A stretch of 64,000 nt of DNA from Pseudomonas sp. MTM4 (GTDB lineage: Bacteria; Pseudomonadota; Gammaproteobacteria; Pseudomonadales; Pseudomonadaceae). Shown here one piece after another: positions 41,014-49,295 of the stretch. The stretch covers positions 4,263,001 through 4,327,000 of the forward strand of contig NZ_CP048411.1 in NCBI RefSeq assembly GCF_019355055.1, read 5' to 3'. Each line of letters begins with the position of its first letter. Positions within the stretch are counted from its first letter, which is position 1. Made by a program: the position numbers and the translations under genes. Under the pieces are notes generated by a model that saw only the letters and a list, made by a program, of their open reading frames with translations, ran no database searches and had not been told where the DNA came from.

Positions 41014-42495
41014 ATGGTTCCCGTAATCGCCCTGGTGGGCCGCCCGAACGTCGGTAAATCCACCCTTTTCAATCGCCTGACCAAAAGCCGTGACGCCATC
41101 GTCGCGGAGTACGCCGGTCTGACCCGGGATCGCCAGTACGGCGAGGCCAAATGGCAGGGCCGCACCTATATCGTTATCGATACCGGTGGTCTGACCGGGG
41201 ACGAAGAAGGCATCGATGCCAAGATGGCCGAGCAGTCGTTGCAAGCCATGGAGGAAGCCGATGCGGTGATGTTCATGGTCGACGCGCGCGCCGGCATGAC
41301 GCCGGGCGACCAGATGATCGCTGAGCATCTGCGCCGGATGAACAAGCGCCACTTCCTGGTGGTGAACAAGGTCGACAGCATCGATCCCGACATCGCACGG
41401 GCCGAGTTCAGCCCGCTGGGTCTCGGCGATGCGCTGCCGATCGCAGCAGCCCATGGCCGCGGTATCAGTCATATGCTGGAACAGGCACTCGGCGCGTTTC
41501 CGAAGGACAACGCAGAAGAAACCGAGGGCGACGAGGGTGAGGGCGAGACGGTTGCCGAGGGCGAGGAGCTCAAGCGTATTCCCGGGCCGAGCGAAAAGGA
41601 CGGCATCAAGATCGCCATCATCGGGCGCCCCAATGTCGGCAAATCAACGCTGGTCAACCGCATGCTTGGCGAAGAGCGGGTCATCGTCTATGACCAGGCC
41701 GGCACCACCCGCGACAGCATCTACATTCCCTTCGAGCGTGGCGAGGAGAAGTACACCCTGATCGACACCGCAGGCGTGCGGCGTCGTGGCAAGATCTTCG
41801 AGGCGGTGGAAAAATTCTCCGTGGTCAAGACACTGCAGGCGATCCAGGATGCCAACGTGGTGATCTTCGTCATGGATGCGCGCGAAGGCGTGGTCGAGCA
41901 TGACCTCAACCTGCTCGGCTTCGTGCTGGACAGCGGGCGTGCCCTGGTCATCGCGCTGAACAAGTGGGACGGCATGGAGCTCGGTGAAAAGGATTACGTG
42001 AAGAAGGAGTTGGAGCGCCGGCTATTTTTCGTCGAATTCGCCGACATCCACTTCATTTCAGCCAAGCACGGCACCGGCGTTGGCAATCTATATAAGTCTG
42101 TGCAGGCCTCGTTCACCTCGGCCGTTACTCGCTGGCCCACCAGCCGTCTGACCCAGATCCTTGAGGATGCCGTGCGCGAGCATGCGCCGCCCATGGTCGC
42201 TGGCCGTCGAATCAAGCTGCGCTATGCACACTTGGGGGGCGCCAACCCGCCGCTGATCGTTATTCACGGCAACCAGGTCGACGCGATTCCCAAGTCTTAC
42301 ACGCGCTACCTGGAAAATACCTACAGGCGCGTTCTGAAGCTGGTCGGCACGCCGATCCGCATCGAATACAAGGGCGGTGAAAACCCGTTCGAGGGCAAGA
42401 AAAACACCCTCACCGATCGTCAGGTAAACAAGAAGCGCCGCCTCATGTCGCACCACAAGAAGGCCGAGAAGAAGCGTCGGGACAAGAAGCGCTGA
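41014..42495 (+). CDS. der: Ribosome assembly GTPase Der (EngA)
   Basis: A 493-residue protein with two tandem GTPase domains acting in 50S maturation. G1 motifs GRPNVGKS occur at residues 9-16 and 204-211; G3 (DTGG and DTAG), and G4 (NKVD and NKWD) are present in each. A 35-residue acidic linker ([18 protein letters not shown]) joins the domains. The C-terminal KH-like domain ends in a basic tail ([12 protein letters not shown]). The GGAG site seven bases upstream supports the ATG at 41014 over 41002. Confidence 0.97.
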   Translation: MVPVIALVGRPNVGKSTLFNRLTKSRDAIVAEYAGLTRDRQYGEAKWQGRTYIVIDTGGLTGDEEGIDAKMAEQSLQAMEEADAVMFMVDARAGMTPGDQMIAEHLRRMNKRHFLVVNKVDSIDPDIARAEFSPLGLGDALPIAAAHGRGISHMLEQALGAFPKDNAEETEGDEGEGETVAEGEELKRIPGPSEKDGIKIAIIGRPNVGKSTLVNRMLGEERVIVYDQAGTTRDSIYIPFERGEEKYTLIDTAGVRRRGKIFEAVEKFSVVKTLQAIQDANVVIFVMDAREGVVEHDLNLLGFVLDSGRALVIALNKWDGMELGEKDYVKKELERRLFFVEFADIHFISAKHGTGVGNLYKSVQASFTSAVTRWPTSRLTQILEDAVREHAPPMVAGRRIKLRYAHLGGANPPLIVIHGNQVDAIPKSYTRYLENTYRRVLKLVGTPIRIEYKGGENPFEGKKNTLTDRQVNKKRRLMSHHKKAEKKRRDKKR

Positions 42496-42539
42496 TTCCA
42501 TAGGCTCCGGCGCGGTCGCGCACGAAATGGCAACAGACC

Positions 42540-43331
42540 CTAGCTCTCGTCGAACGTCTGGTCCATATCCAGGGCTGGTCGTGCGTGCCTCGGCTTGCCA
42601 ACCTGGCGAGCCGGGTTGCCCACCACGGTTATGTGGGGCGCAACGGGGTGCAGCACGATGCTGCCCGCACCGATCTTGGCGCCTTCGCCAATTTCTATAT
42701 TGCCCAGGATCTTAGCGCCCGCGCCGATCAGCACTCCGCTGCGCACCTTCGGATGACGGTCGCCGCTTTCCTTGCCGGTACCGCCCAGCGTCACGCCTTG
42801 CAGGATTGAAACGTCGTCGCCCACCTCGGCCGTTTCGCCGATGACGATTCCCGTACCGTGGTCGAGCATGATTCCGCTGCCCAGCCGGCTGGCCGGATTG
42901 ATGTCGATGCCCAGACGTTCATTGCAGCGTGCCTGGATGAACATCGCCAGCATTCGCTCATCCTGTTGATGCAGCCGATGCCCGATACGGTAGGCCTGTA
43001 GGGAAAGGAACCCCTTGGAAAACAGGAGCACTTCCAGCGCGGTGTCGAAAGCAGGATCGCGACTGACGATCGCCTGCAGGTCGCGCCAGGCCATTTCGCC
43101 TAGCAGCGGGGCCATTCGATGCTCGCTGGCGAAGCGGTCGAACAGCGCATTCGCTTGTTCCGACGTATCTGCCAGCGTGCGGCTGACGCGATAGGCGAGT
43201 GCGCAGCCGAAATCCGGATGATTGAGCACGACCTGCTGAACAATGCTTTCCAGGATCGGCTCCTTCCTAAGCGCCCGTTCGGCCTGGTCGCGCAGGTCGT
43301 TCCAGGAATGGCTGGCAGGTTGGATAGGCAT
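42540..43331 (-). CDS. Serine O-acetyltransferase, second paralogue
   Basis: A 263-residue SAT clearly different from the one at 26608. It has the full N-terminal SATase domain (MPIQPASHSWNDLRDQAERALRKEPILESIVQQVVLNHPDFGCALAYRVSRTL) of the enteric CysE type, then [47 protein letters not shown] and the hexapeptide helix. The C terminus reads VVGNPARQVGKPRHARPALDMDQTFDES. An AAGGAG site precedes the ATG. It converts serine to O-acetylserine; which paralogue is housekeeping is unclear. Divergent from the aminotransferase gene. Confidence 0.93.
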   Translation of the reverse strand: MPIQPASHSWNDLRDQAERALRKEPILESIVQQVVLNHPDFGCALAYRVSRTLADTSEQANALFDRFASEHRMAPLLGEMAWRDLQAIVSRDPAFDTALEVLLFSKGFLSLQAYRIGHRLHQQDERMLAMFIQARCNERLGIDINPASRLGSGIMLDHGTGIVIGETAEVGDDVSILQGVTLGGTGKESGDRHPKVRSGVLIGAGAKILGNIEIGEGAKIGAGSIVLHPVAPHITVVGNPARQVGKPRHARPALDMDQTFDES

Positions 43332-43510
43332 AGCGAACTCCTTGGTGAGTATCAGCAGGCAACGGGCTGTGGGGCTGGCGTTGCGCGCGGCCGCACCAAC
43401 TGTACAGCCGAGGTTGTCATTCTGGACACCCTCGTCTCGAGCGGCCTTGATCGGCTATGCTGTTTGCCCCCTGTCGAAGCCCCGTACGGCAGGCCTGTTG
43501 GAAGCCCGTC

Positions 43511-44659
43511 ATGCTCATCAGTAAATTGCCCAACGTCGGCACCACCATCTTCACCACCATGTCGCAGCTTGCGGCTCAGACCGGTGCGCTGAATCTGTCT
43601 CAAGGTTTCCCGGATTTCGATGGGCCCGATGCACTGCGCGAAGCGGTGGCTCGTCACGTTATGGCCGGACATAACCAGTACGCACCGATGACCGGTTTGC
43701 CGGCATTACGCGAGCAGGTGGCGTTGAAAGTCGCACGTCTGTATGGACGGCAGGTGTGCGCCGATAGCGAAGTCACCATTACGCCGGGCGCGACCCAGGC
43801 GATCTTTTGCGCCATTCACGCGGTGGTGCGCCCGGGCGACGAAGTCATCGTTTTCGATCCCTGCTACGACAGCTACGAGCCGGCTGTGGAACTGGCCGGT
43901 GGCATCTGCATTCATCAGCCGCTGAGCCTGCCGGAGTTCACCATCGATTGGCAGAAGTTGGCCGATACGATCACGCCACGTACCCGCATGATCGTGCTGA
44001 ATACGCCGCACAATCCCAGCGGCGCGTTGATCGAGGCCGCAGATCTGGACCGTCTGGCCGAGTTGATGCGCGACAGGGATATCTATCTGCTCAGCGACGA
44101 GGTCTATGAGCATCTGGTATTCGACGGTCGCGAGCACGCCAGTGTGCTGCGCCATGAAGAGCTGTATCAGCGCGCATTCGTCGTCAGCTCCTTCGGCAAG
44201 ACCTACCACGTCACCGGCTGGAAGACTGGTTACGTAGTGGCGCCAGCCGGATTGAGCGCCGAACTACGCAAAGTGCACCAGTACGTCAGCTTTACCGGCG
44301 TTACGCCGTTGCAATGGGCATTGGCGGATTTCATGGCCGCCCATCCCGAGCACCTGAGTGAGCTGCCAGCGTTTTATCAGGCAAAGCGCGATCTGTTCTG
44401 CGGTCTACTGGCCGGCTCGCGGTTCAGCTTCACTCGCGCGGCGGGCACTTATTTCCAGTTGGTCGACTACTCGGCGATTCGTCCGGATCTCGACGACGTC
44501 GCCATGGCCGAGTGGCTCACGCGTGAACACGGCGTGGCGAGCATCCCGATTTCGGTTTTTTATCAGACGCCTCCAGCCCAATCGCGGCTGGTCCGCTTCT
44601 GCTTCGCCAAACGAGAGGAGACGCTGCGCCAGGCAGCCGAACGACTATGCGCGATCTGA
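43511..44659 (+). CDS. ybdL: Methionine aminotransferase (YbdL-like, PLP)
   Basis: A 382-residue fold-type I aminotransferase starting MLISKLPNVGTTIFTTMSQLA. ALNLSQGFPDFDGP and GHNQYAPMTGLPALREQV are typical of the kynurenine aminotransferase/YbdL group. The PLP lysine is Lys230 in SSFGKTYHVTGWKTGY. YbdL in E. coli prefers methionine, histidine and phenylalanine. The frame reaches back to 43457, but the ATG at 43511 fits homologues. It overlaps the amidase gene by 13 bases, suggesting that both act on the same keto acid. Confidence 0.93.
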   Translation: MLISKLPNVGTTIFTTMSQLAAQTGALNLSQGFPDFDGPDALREAVARHVMAGHNQYAPMTGLPALREQVALKVARLYGRQVCADSEVTITPGATQAIFCAIHAVVRPGDEVIVFDPCYDSYEPAVELAGGICIHQPLSLPEFTIDWQKLADTITPRTRMIVLNTPHNPSGALIEAADLDRLAELMRDRDIYLLSDEVYEHLVFDGREHASVLRHEELYQRAFVVSSFGKTYHVTGWKTGYVVAPAGLSAELRKVHQYVSFTGVTPLQWALADFMAAHPEHLSELPAFYQAKRDLFCGLLAGSRFSFTRAAGTYFQLVDYSAIRPDLDDVAMAEWLTREHGVASIPISVFYQTPPAQSRLVRFCFAKREETLRQAAERLCAI

Positions 44660-45441
44660 ACGACTTGCCCGATCTCGAACTGGCGCTGATCCAGACCACA
44701 CTCGTCTGGCAGGACGCCAGCGCCAATCATGCGCGCTTCGATGAGTTGCTGGAGCAGGCTCGCGGTGCCGATCTGATCGTGTTGCCGGAAATGTTCACCA
44801 CGGCCTTCTCGATGAATTCGTCGGAGCTGGCCGAGCCGGAAGAAGGTCCGACCTACAGCTGGCTGCGAGAGCAGGCGGCACGTATGGACGCGGTGATCAC
44901 CGGCAGTGTCATCATCGAGGCCGCGGACGGCAGTCACCGCAATCGTCTGCTCTGGGTGCGGCCGAACGGCGAGATATCGCACTACGACAAACGCCATCTG
45001 TTCCGCATGGCTGGCGAGCACAAGCACTACACCGCTGGCGACCAGCAGGCGCTATTCGAGCTCAAGGGTTGGCGTGTGCGGCCCTTGATCTGCTACGACC
45101 TGCGCTTCCCCGTGTGGAGCCGCGATCCTCGCGACACCGATCTGCTGCTGTACACGGCCAACTGGCCCGCCGCACGCCGCAATGCCTGGAATCGGCTGCT
45201 TCCGGCGCGCGCCATCGAAAACCTCTGCTACGTCGCGGCGGTGAATCGCGTTGGAAAAGACGGCAATGGCTATCCGTATAGCGGCGACAGCCAAGTGCTG
45301 GATTATCTAGGCGATCCGTTGTTGGAAGCGGGTGATTCCGATGGCGTATTCCGTACGACATTACGCGCCCGTGACCTGGCGGCGTTCCGAGAGAAATTCC
45401 CTGCATACCACGACGGCGACGTGTTCGAATTGAAGTTCTAG
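44647..45441 (+). CDS. Nitrilase-superfamily omega-amidase (YafV-like)
   Basis: A 264-residue carbon-nitrogen hydrolase. The catalytic triad is visible: Glu48 in IVLPEMFTT, Lys115 in HYDKRHLF, and Cys149 in LICYDLRFP. The sequence resembles E. coli YafV, an omega-amidase that hydrolyses 2-oxoglutaramate. Next to and overlapping a methionine aminotransferase gene, it probably removes the keto-amide product when glutamine is the amino donor, pulling transamination of 4-methylthio-2-oxobutyrate to methionine. The pairing is inference from context; the family call is direct. Confidence 0.92.
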   Translation: MRDLNDLPDLELALIQTTLVWQDASANHARFDELLEQARGADLIVLPEMFTTAFSMNSSELAEPEEGPTYSWLREQAARMDAVITGSVIIEAADGSHRNRLLWVRPNGEISHYDKRHLFRMAGEHKHYTAGDQQALFELKGWRVRPLICYDLRFPVWSRDPRDTDLLLYTANWPAARRNAWNRLLPARAIENLCYVAAVNRVGKDGNGYPYSGDSQVLDYLGDPLLEAGDSDGVFRTTLRARDLAAFREKFPAYHDGDVFELKF

Positions 45442-45830
45442 CAGCGCGGGCCCGGCGTATTCGTGGTGCTGCGCCGCCAGCGCGCCACCAACCAGCCATA
45501 GATCAGCACATTGGCCAGCAGTACCACGGCAGCCAGCAGGTATTGCACGGGTACGCTCAACCAATCCGGGTAGATCAACGGCAGCAAATAATGCTCTACG
45601 AAGCTCGCCTCATACCCGGCACTGCCCGCTAGCCGCCGCAGCAGATTCTCCCAATGGGTCAAAGGGCAGTGGCCGCCCGTCAGCTCTACGAAAATGCCCC
45701 ATGCTACCGCCGGCAAATGCAGCACCAGGAAGCCGCGCCTCCAGGCTACCAGCAGGCCTCCTAACAACACGAAGATGATGAAGCCCAGGTGCAGAAGCAA
45801 CACTGCATCGGCGCCGAATCGATAAAGCAT
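45438..45830 (-). CDS. DUF2784 membrane protein
   Basis: From the ATG at 45828-45830 the 130-residue protein starts MLYRFGADAVLLLHLGFIIFVLLGGLLVAWRRGF. H-L-x-F-I-x-F-V-L-x-G with a following LHLPAVAWGIFVELTGGHCPLTHWEN is the DUF2784 signature. Three hydrophobic segments are visible, the last YLLAAVVLLANVLIYGWLV. Function is unknown. It converges with the amidase gene and overlaps its stop by four bases. The frame extends 12 codons upstream without support. Confidence 0.85.
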   Translation of the reverse strand: MLYRFGADAVLLLHLGFIIFVLLGGLLVAWRRGFLVLHLPAVAWGIFVELTGGHCPLTHWENLLRRLAGSAGYEASFVEHYLLPLIYPDWLSVPVQYLLAAVVLLANVLIYGWLVARWRRSTTNTPGPRC

Positions 45831-46006
45831 GACGTTTATCCAGCCGTTTCCGGATGTTTGAGGCACGCAATCTCATGGTTGTAGAGGCGAGCACGGAACC
45901 GGTAGCAGCGCACCGAGCAGCGCCAGTCGAACAAGGCCAGAGAATGCAGTGCCCGCGTGGCGGCGCGCAATATGCGTGCTGTTCGCTCCAGCAAAACCTA
46001 ACGCTT

Positions 46007-46038
46007 GCTTCCGAGCTTCCGAGCTTCCGAGCTTCCGG
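46007..46038. repeat. Tandem 8-bp repeat, four copies
   Basis: GCTTCCGA occurs at 46015-46022 and 46023-46030 exactly, preceded by GCTTCCGA at 46007-46014 and followed by GCTTCCGG at 46031-46038. It lies in the space between the endonuclease and DUF2784 genes. The unit shares its GCTTCC core with the array before guaA. Confidence 0.9.
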
Positions 46039-46058
46039 CTAACGCACGCCGCGCTGAT

Positions 46059-46790
46059 CTAGCCTCGTTTGCCGCTTACCGTTGCCGAGCGAGAAATCGA
46101 CTTCGCACAGCGACGTAGGTCGACGGTGCCGACATAGCGATTAGCATTGCCCTGTACACACGCGACGCTGTTGTTACGCCATCGCTCCCATTCGCTCACC
46201 GGGTACTGGCGATTCCATATGTCGAAGAGGCGCCGGTCTTGTTTCGACAGACGCAATCCGTAGCGTTCGCTCATATAGAGATAGGTCCTGGCGATGGTGC
46301 CACGGCTATAGTCCGGCGGCATCGCGGTGCGTTGCTTGAAATTAACCACGAACCGGCACGCGCCGTACTGGTTCGGCTTCTCGCTGAGCATGCCGAAGCC
46401 GTAGTTGCTGCGGTCTCCGTTGACCTCGCCGACCACCGGAACCAGATTGTGCAAATCGGCCTCGGCCTTGCTGAAAACCGGATCGGTCGAGGTGCAGCGC
46501 TTGCGACCGCCTTGTTGCCAGCATTGACGTTGATGGCCGATCACCCAAGCGGGAACGATGTGTTCCCATTCGACGCGTGCGGCGCGCTTAGGCTGCTTGC
46601 GAGGGATGTAGCCACAGCTCGCCAGGTCGATCTGCTTGCCTTTGAAGGCGCAGCGGCAATAGAAATCCACTGGTCGCTCAGCATAGATGGTCCAAGCGAT
46701 CTTCTTCGCCGCGTAGAAGGTTCGCGGCGCTTCGGCATGAACGACAGTGGATAAAAGAAGGGCAAGCAGAAGCAGGCTGTAACGACGCAT
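46059..46790 (-). CDS. endA: Periplasmic or secreted endonuclease I
   Basis: A 243-residue exported nuclease. MRRYSLLLLALLLSTVVHAEAPRTF has a signal peptide with likely cleavage after residue 19. ARVEWEHIVPAWVIGHQRQCWQQGGRKRC carries the metal-finger His of the endonuclease I (EndA/Dns/Vvn) family, followed by DLHNLVPVVGEVNGDRSNYGFGM. Eight cysteines fit the disulfide-rich fold. It degrades DNA outside the cytoplasm. Family call is confident; whether secreted or periplasmic is not shown. Confidence 0.93.
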   Translation of the reverse strand: MRRYSLLLLALLLSTVVHAEAPRTFYAAKKIAWTIYAERPVDFYCRCAFKGKQIDLASCGYIPRKQPKRAARVEWEHIVPAWVIGHQRQCWQQGGRKRCTSTDPVFSKAEADLHNLVPVVGEVNGDRSNYGFGMLSEKPNQYGACRFVVNFKQRTAMPPDYSRGTIARTYLYMSERYGLRLSKQDRRLFDIWNRQYPVSEWERWRNNSVACVQGNANRYVGTVDLRRCAKSISRSATVSGKRG

Positions 46791-46879
46791 GGGAATCTCG
46801 ACGACTGGCTGAGAGTCGCATCCATGCGGGGCGCGTCATATTACCTGCAATCTATGAAAAATCTATATAGAACAATAAG

Positions 46880-47746
46880 TTACATGATGGCATTAAGCCT
46901 GCGTCGACCCAGCCGATTGATCCACAGAGAGGCGAGGATGATTAGCCCACCGATGGCAAGTAGCAGCAGATTTGTGTCCGTACCCCAGATCAACAGATTC
47001 AGAATCAGCCCCACCGGTACCGCCAGATTGTTCACCACTGCCAACGTGCCGGCGTCCACCAGGGTTGCGCCCTTGTTCCAGCAGAATTGACCTAACGCCG
47101 TGGCCAGTACACCCATCCATACCAGTACGCCCCATTGGTTTGCCGTTCCAGGCAATTTGTCGGCATCGCCGAACAGCAGCCAGGCCGGCAGCACGATTAC
47201 CAATGCACCGAGGAAGAAATAGCCAAAGCGCCGATAGAGCGGGACATCCGATGGATAGCGTTGCGCCAGGTGCTTATAGCCAACCTGCCCGGCGGCGAAG
47301 GTGAAATTGGCCAATTGCATCAATAGGAAACCGCCGAGAAAATCGCTGGAAATCCCGTCATAGCGGATCAGGCCCGCGCCGAGTACCGCGACCGCCGCGG
47401 CCAGCAGCGCCCAAGGATTGAAGCGTCGATTGAGCGCGTCGTCGATCAGCGTGACGTGCAGCGGTGTGAGGACCGTGAACAGCAATACCTCGGCTACCGT
47501 CAGGACGTTGAAGCTCAGATACAGGCACAGGTAGGTCACGCCGAACTGCAGCGCACCGACCAGCGTTACGCCTGCGATGAAGCCCGGCGCAACGCCGCGC
47601 CAACGGGTGAGCGGGAGAAACACGAGTCCGGCGATAACCACGCGGGTAAGCACCGCGAAATAGCTGTCCACCTGGCCGGCCAGATAAGCGCCGATCAGGT
47701 TGAAAGAAAACGCCCAGAGCAGGGTTACGAAGATCAGGTAAAGCAT
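46880..47746 (-). CDS. EamA/DMT-family transporter
   Basis: A 288-residue polytopic protein with about ten hydrophobic segments and the duplicated EamA architecture: first half MLYLIFVTLLWAFSFNLIGAYLAGQVDSYF, second half from LLMQLANFTFAAGQVGYKHLA. WGVLVWMGVLATALGQFCWNKGATLVDAGTLAV is the conserved second-repeat end. The family exports amino acids and metabolites; the substrate is unknown. It lies on the same strand as the dehydrogenase and endonuclease genes but with gaps of about 90-120 bases. Confidence 0.85.
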   Translation of the reverse strand: MLYLIFVTLLWAFSFNLIGAYLAGQVDSYFAVLTRVVIAGLVFLPLTRWRGVAPGFIAGVTLVGALQFGVTYLCLYLSFNVLTVAEVLLFTVLTPLHVTLIDDALNRRFNPWALLAAAVAVLGAGLIRYDGISSDFLGGFLLMQLANFTFAAGQVGYKHLAQRYPSDVPLYRRFGYFFLGALVIVLPAWLLFGDADKLPGTANQWGVLVWMGVLATALGQFCWNKGATLVDAGTLAVVNNLAVPVGLILNLLIWGTDTNLLLLAIGGLIILASLWINRLGRRRLNAIM

Positions 47747-47863
47747 GCCGGCTCCTCAGCAGAAGGCCGGCGACCTTAGCGGCTCGGCTGCAAAGAGGGA
47801 AGACCCGGCGTGCGTTCGGTGGCGGTGGCTGGCGTGCTCGGGTCCGGCGCGCCAGCGGTAGGC

Positions 47864-48919
47864 TCAGGCGGACTTGAGCGAGGCCATGTCGATGACAAAG
47901 CGGTATTTCACATCGCTCTTGAGCATGCGCTCGTAGGCTTCGTTGATGTCCTGCATGCGGATCATCTCGATATCCGAAACGATGCTGTGCTCTGCGCAGA
48001 AATCCAGCATCTCCTGAGTCTCGGCGATACCGCCGATCAACGAGCCGGCCAGTCGGCGGCGCTTGAAGATCAGCCCGAAGACGTTTGGCGACGGGTGGGG
48101 AGAAGCCGGTGCACCCACCAGGGTCATGGTGGCATCGCGCTTGAGCAGCGCCATGAAGGCATCGAGGTTGTGCGGTGCGGCCACGGTGTTGAGGATGAAG
48201 TCGAAGCTGTTCAGATGCGCAGCCATCTCGTCCTTGTTTTTCGATACCACGACTTCCGAGGCACCCAGGCGCAGGGCGTCTTCCCGCTTGTCCGGCGATG
48301 TGGTGAACAGCACGACCTTTGCGCCCATGGCGTTAGCGATTTTCACCGCCATGTGGCCAAGGCCGCCGAGGCCGACCACGCCGACCTTCTGCCCCGGGCC
48401 GACTTTCCACTGGCGTAGCGGTGAATAGGTGGTGATGCCGGCACACAACAGCGGCGCGACGGCGGCAAGATTATCGGTGTGGCTAATGCGCAATACGAAT
48501 TTTTCGTCCACCACGATGACGTCCGAATAACCACCGAGAGTGTTCTCGCTGCCGCCGAACGCCGACCCGTTGTAGGTGCCGGTGAAACCGTTCTCGCAGT
48601 ACTGCTCCAGCCCTTCGGCGCAGGACGAGCAGCTACGGCAGCTGTCGACCAGGCAGCCGACGCCGGCCAGATCACCGGCTTTGAAATGCGATACGGCCGA
48701 GCCGACCGCGGCAACGCGGCCAATGATCTCGTGGCCTGGCACGGATGGATAAAGGGTGTTGTTCCATTCGTTGCGCGCGGTGTGCAGGTCGGAGTGGCAG
48801 ACACCGCAGTAAAGGATGTCGATCTGTACGTCGTTCGGCCCGACAGCGCGGCGCGAAAACGAATGAGGGGCGAGCGGTGTGCTCGGGTCAAGGGCGGCGT
48901 AACCGATGGCGTTGCTCAT
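47864..48919 (-). CDS. Zinc-dependent NAD(P) alcohol dehydrogenase (YahK/cinnamyl type)
   Basis: A 351-residue MDR enzyme. ILYCGVCHSDLHTARNEW holds the catalytic zinc Cys and the GHEIIGRV block (His, Glu) follows. The four structural-zinc cysteines are in CLVDSCRSCSSCAEGLEQYC. VGVVGLGGLGHMAVKIANAMGAKV is the Rossmann motif; SPDKREDALRLGASE following it suggests NADP(H) use as in YahK. It reduces a broad range of aldehydes. A 117-base gap separates it from the EamA gene. Confidence 0.92.
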   Translation of the reverse strand: MSNAIGYAALDPSTPLAPHSFSRRAVGPNDVQIDILYCGVCHSDLHTARNEWNNTLYPSVPGHEIIGRVAAVGSAVSHFKAGDLAGVGCLVDSCRSCSSCAEGLEQYCENGFTGTYNGSAFGGSENTLGGYSDVIVVDEKFVLRISHTDNLAAVAPLLCAGITTYSPLRQWKVGPGQKVGVVGLGGLGHMAVKIANAMGAKVVLFTTSPDKREDALRLGASEVVVSKNKDEMAAHLNSFDFILNTVAAPHNLDAFMALLKRDATMTLVGAPASPHPSPNVFGLIFKRRRLAGSLIGGIAETQEMLDFCAEHSIVSDIEMIRMQDINEAYERMLKSDVKYRFVIDMASLKSA

Positions 48920-49197
48920 GGCGGCTCCTGTGTTTGCATGTCCGGGCTAGAGGCCAAGCTTATACCGATGGCGGCGACGTCGTTTGCACGATTCTCGCGA
49001 TGAATGACAGATTACTGTCGAAAGGATTGAAGCAACGAAGCGACACGTTTCATAGGGTGCGCTCTGCGCCCCCTACGAGCAGCTGGATACACGGAAGCGG
49101 GTTGCCGCACGGTTATGGTTCGTTGGAAGGCGGGGAGGTTCGGACGAAACCTTCTCGCATTTGATAGCGACGCCGGTCACCCATACCCCCGCGTCTC

Positions 49198-49258
49198 GTA
49201 GGGTGCGCTCTGCGCACCACTGGGCTCGGATAAATGCGGTGCGCGGAGCGCACTCTGT
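49198..49258. repeat. REP-like palindromic repeat unit
   Basis: GTAGGGTGCGCTCTGCGC (from 49199) and the near-inverse GGTGCGCGGAGCGCAC (49239-49254) form a long imperfect inverted repeat. The first arm recurs directly at 49053-49070. This resembles the dispersed extragenic palindromes common in Pseudomonas genomes. Confidence 0.7.
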
Positions 49259-49266
49259 GGGCAGTG

Positions 49267-49288
49267 GCGAGCCCGTTGGGGCTCGCCG
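49267..49288 (-). terminator. Stem-loop after leuA
   Basis: GGCGAGCCC (49267-49275) pairs with GGGCTCGCC (49280-49288), with a four-base loop. It begins eight bases beyond the leuA stop codon. No T run follows on the minus strand, so it is a terminator-like hairpin. Confidence 0.6.
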
Positions 49289-49295
49289 GGCTGGA

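Larger units (their letters stand above)
48920..49295. other. Repeat-bearing gene-free region between the dehydrogenase and leuA
   Basis: No coding frame of note in 376 bases. It holds a TAGGGTGCGCTCTGCGCC copy at 49053-49070, a longer palindromic unit at 49198-49258 and the leuA 3' hairpin. The dehydrogenase promoter should lie near its right-hand start; no convincing hexamers were seen. Confidence 0.6.
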
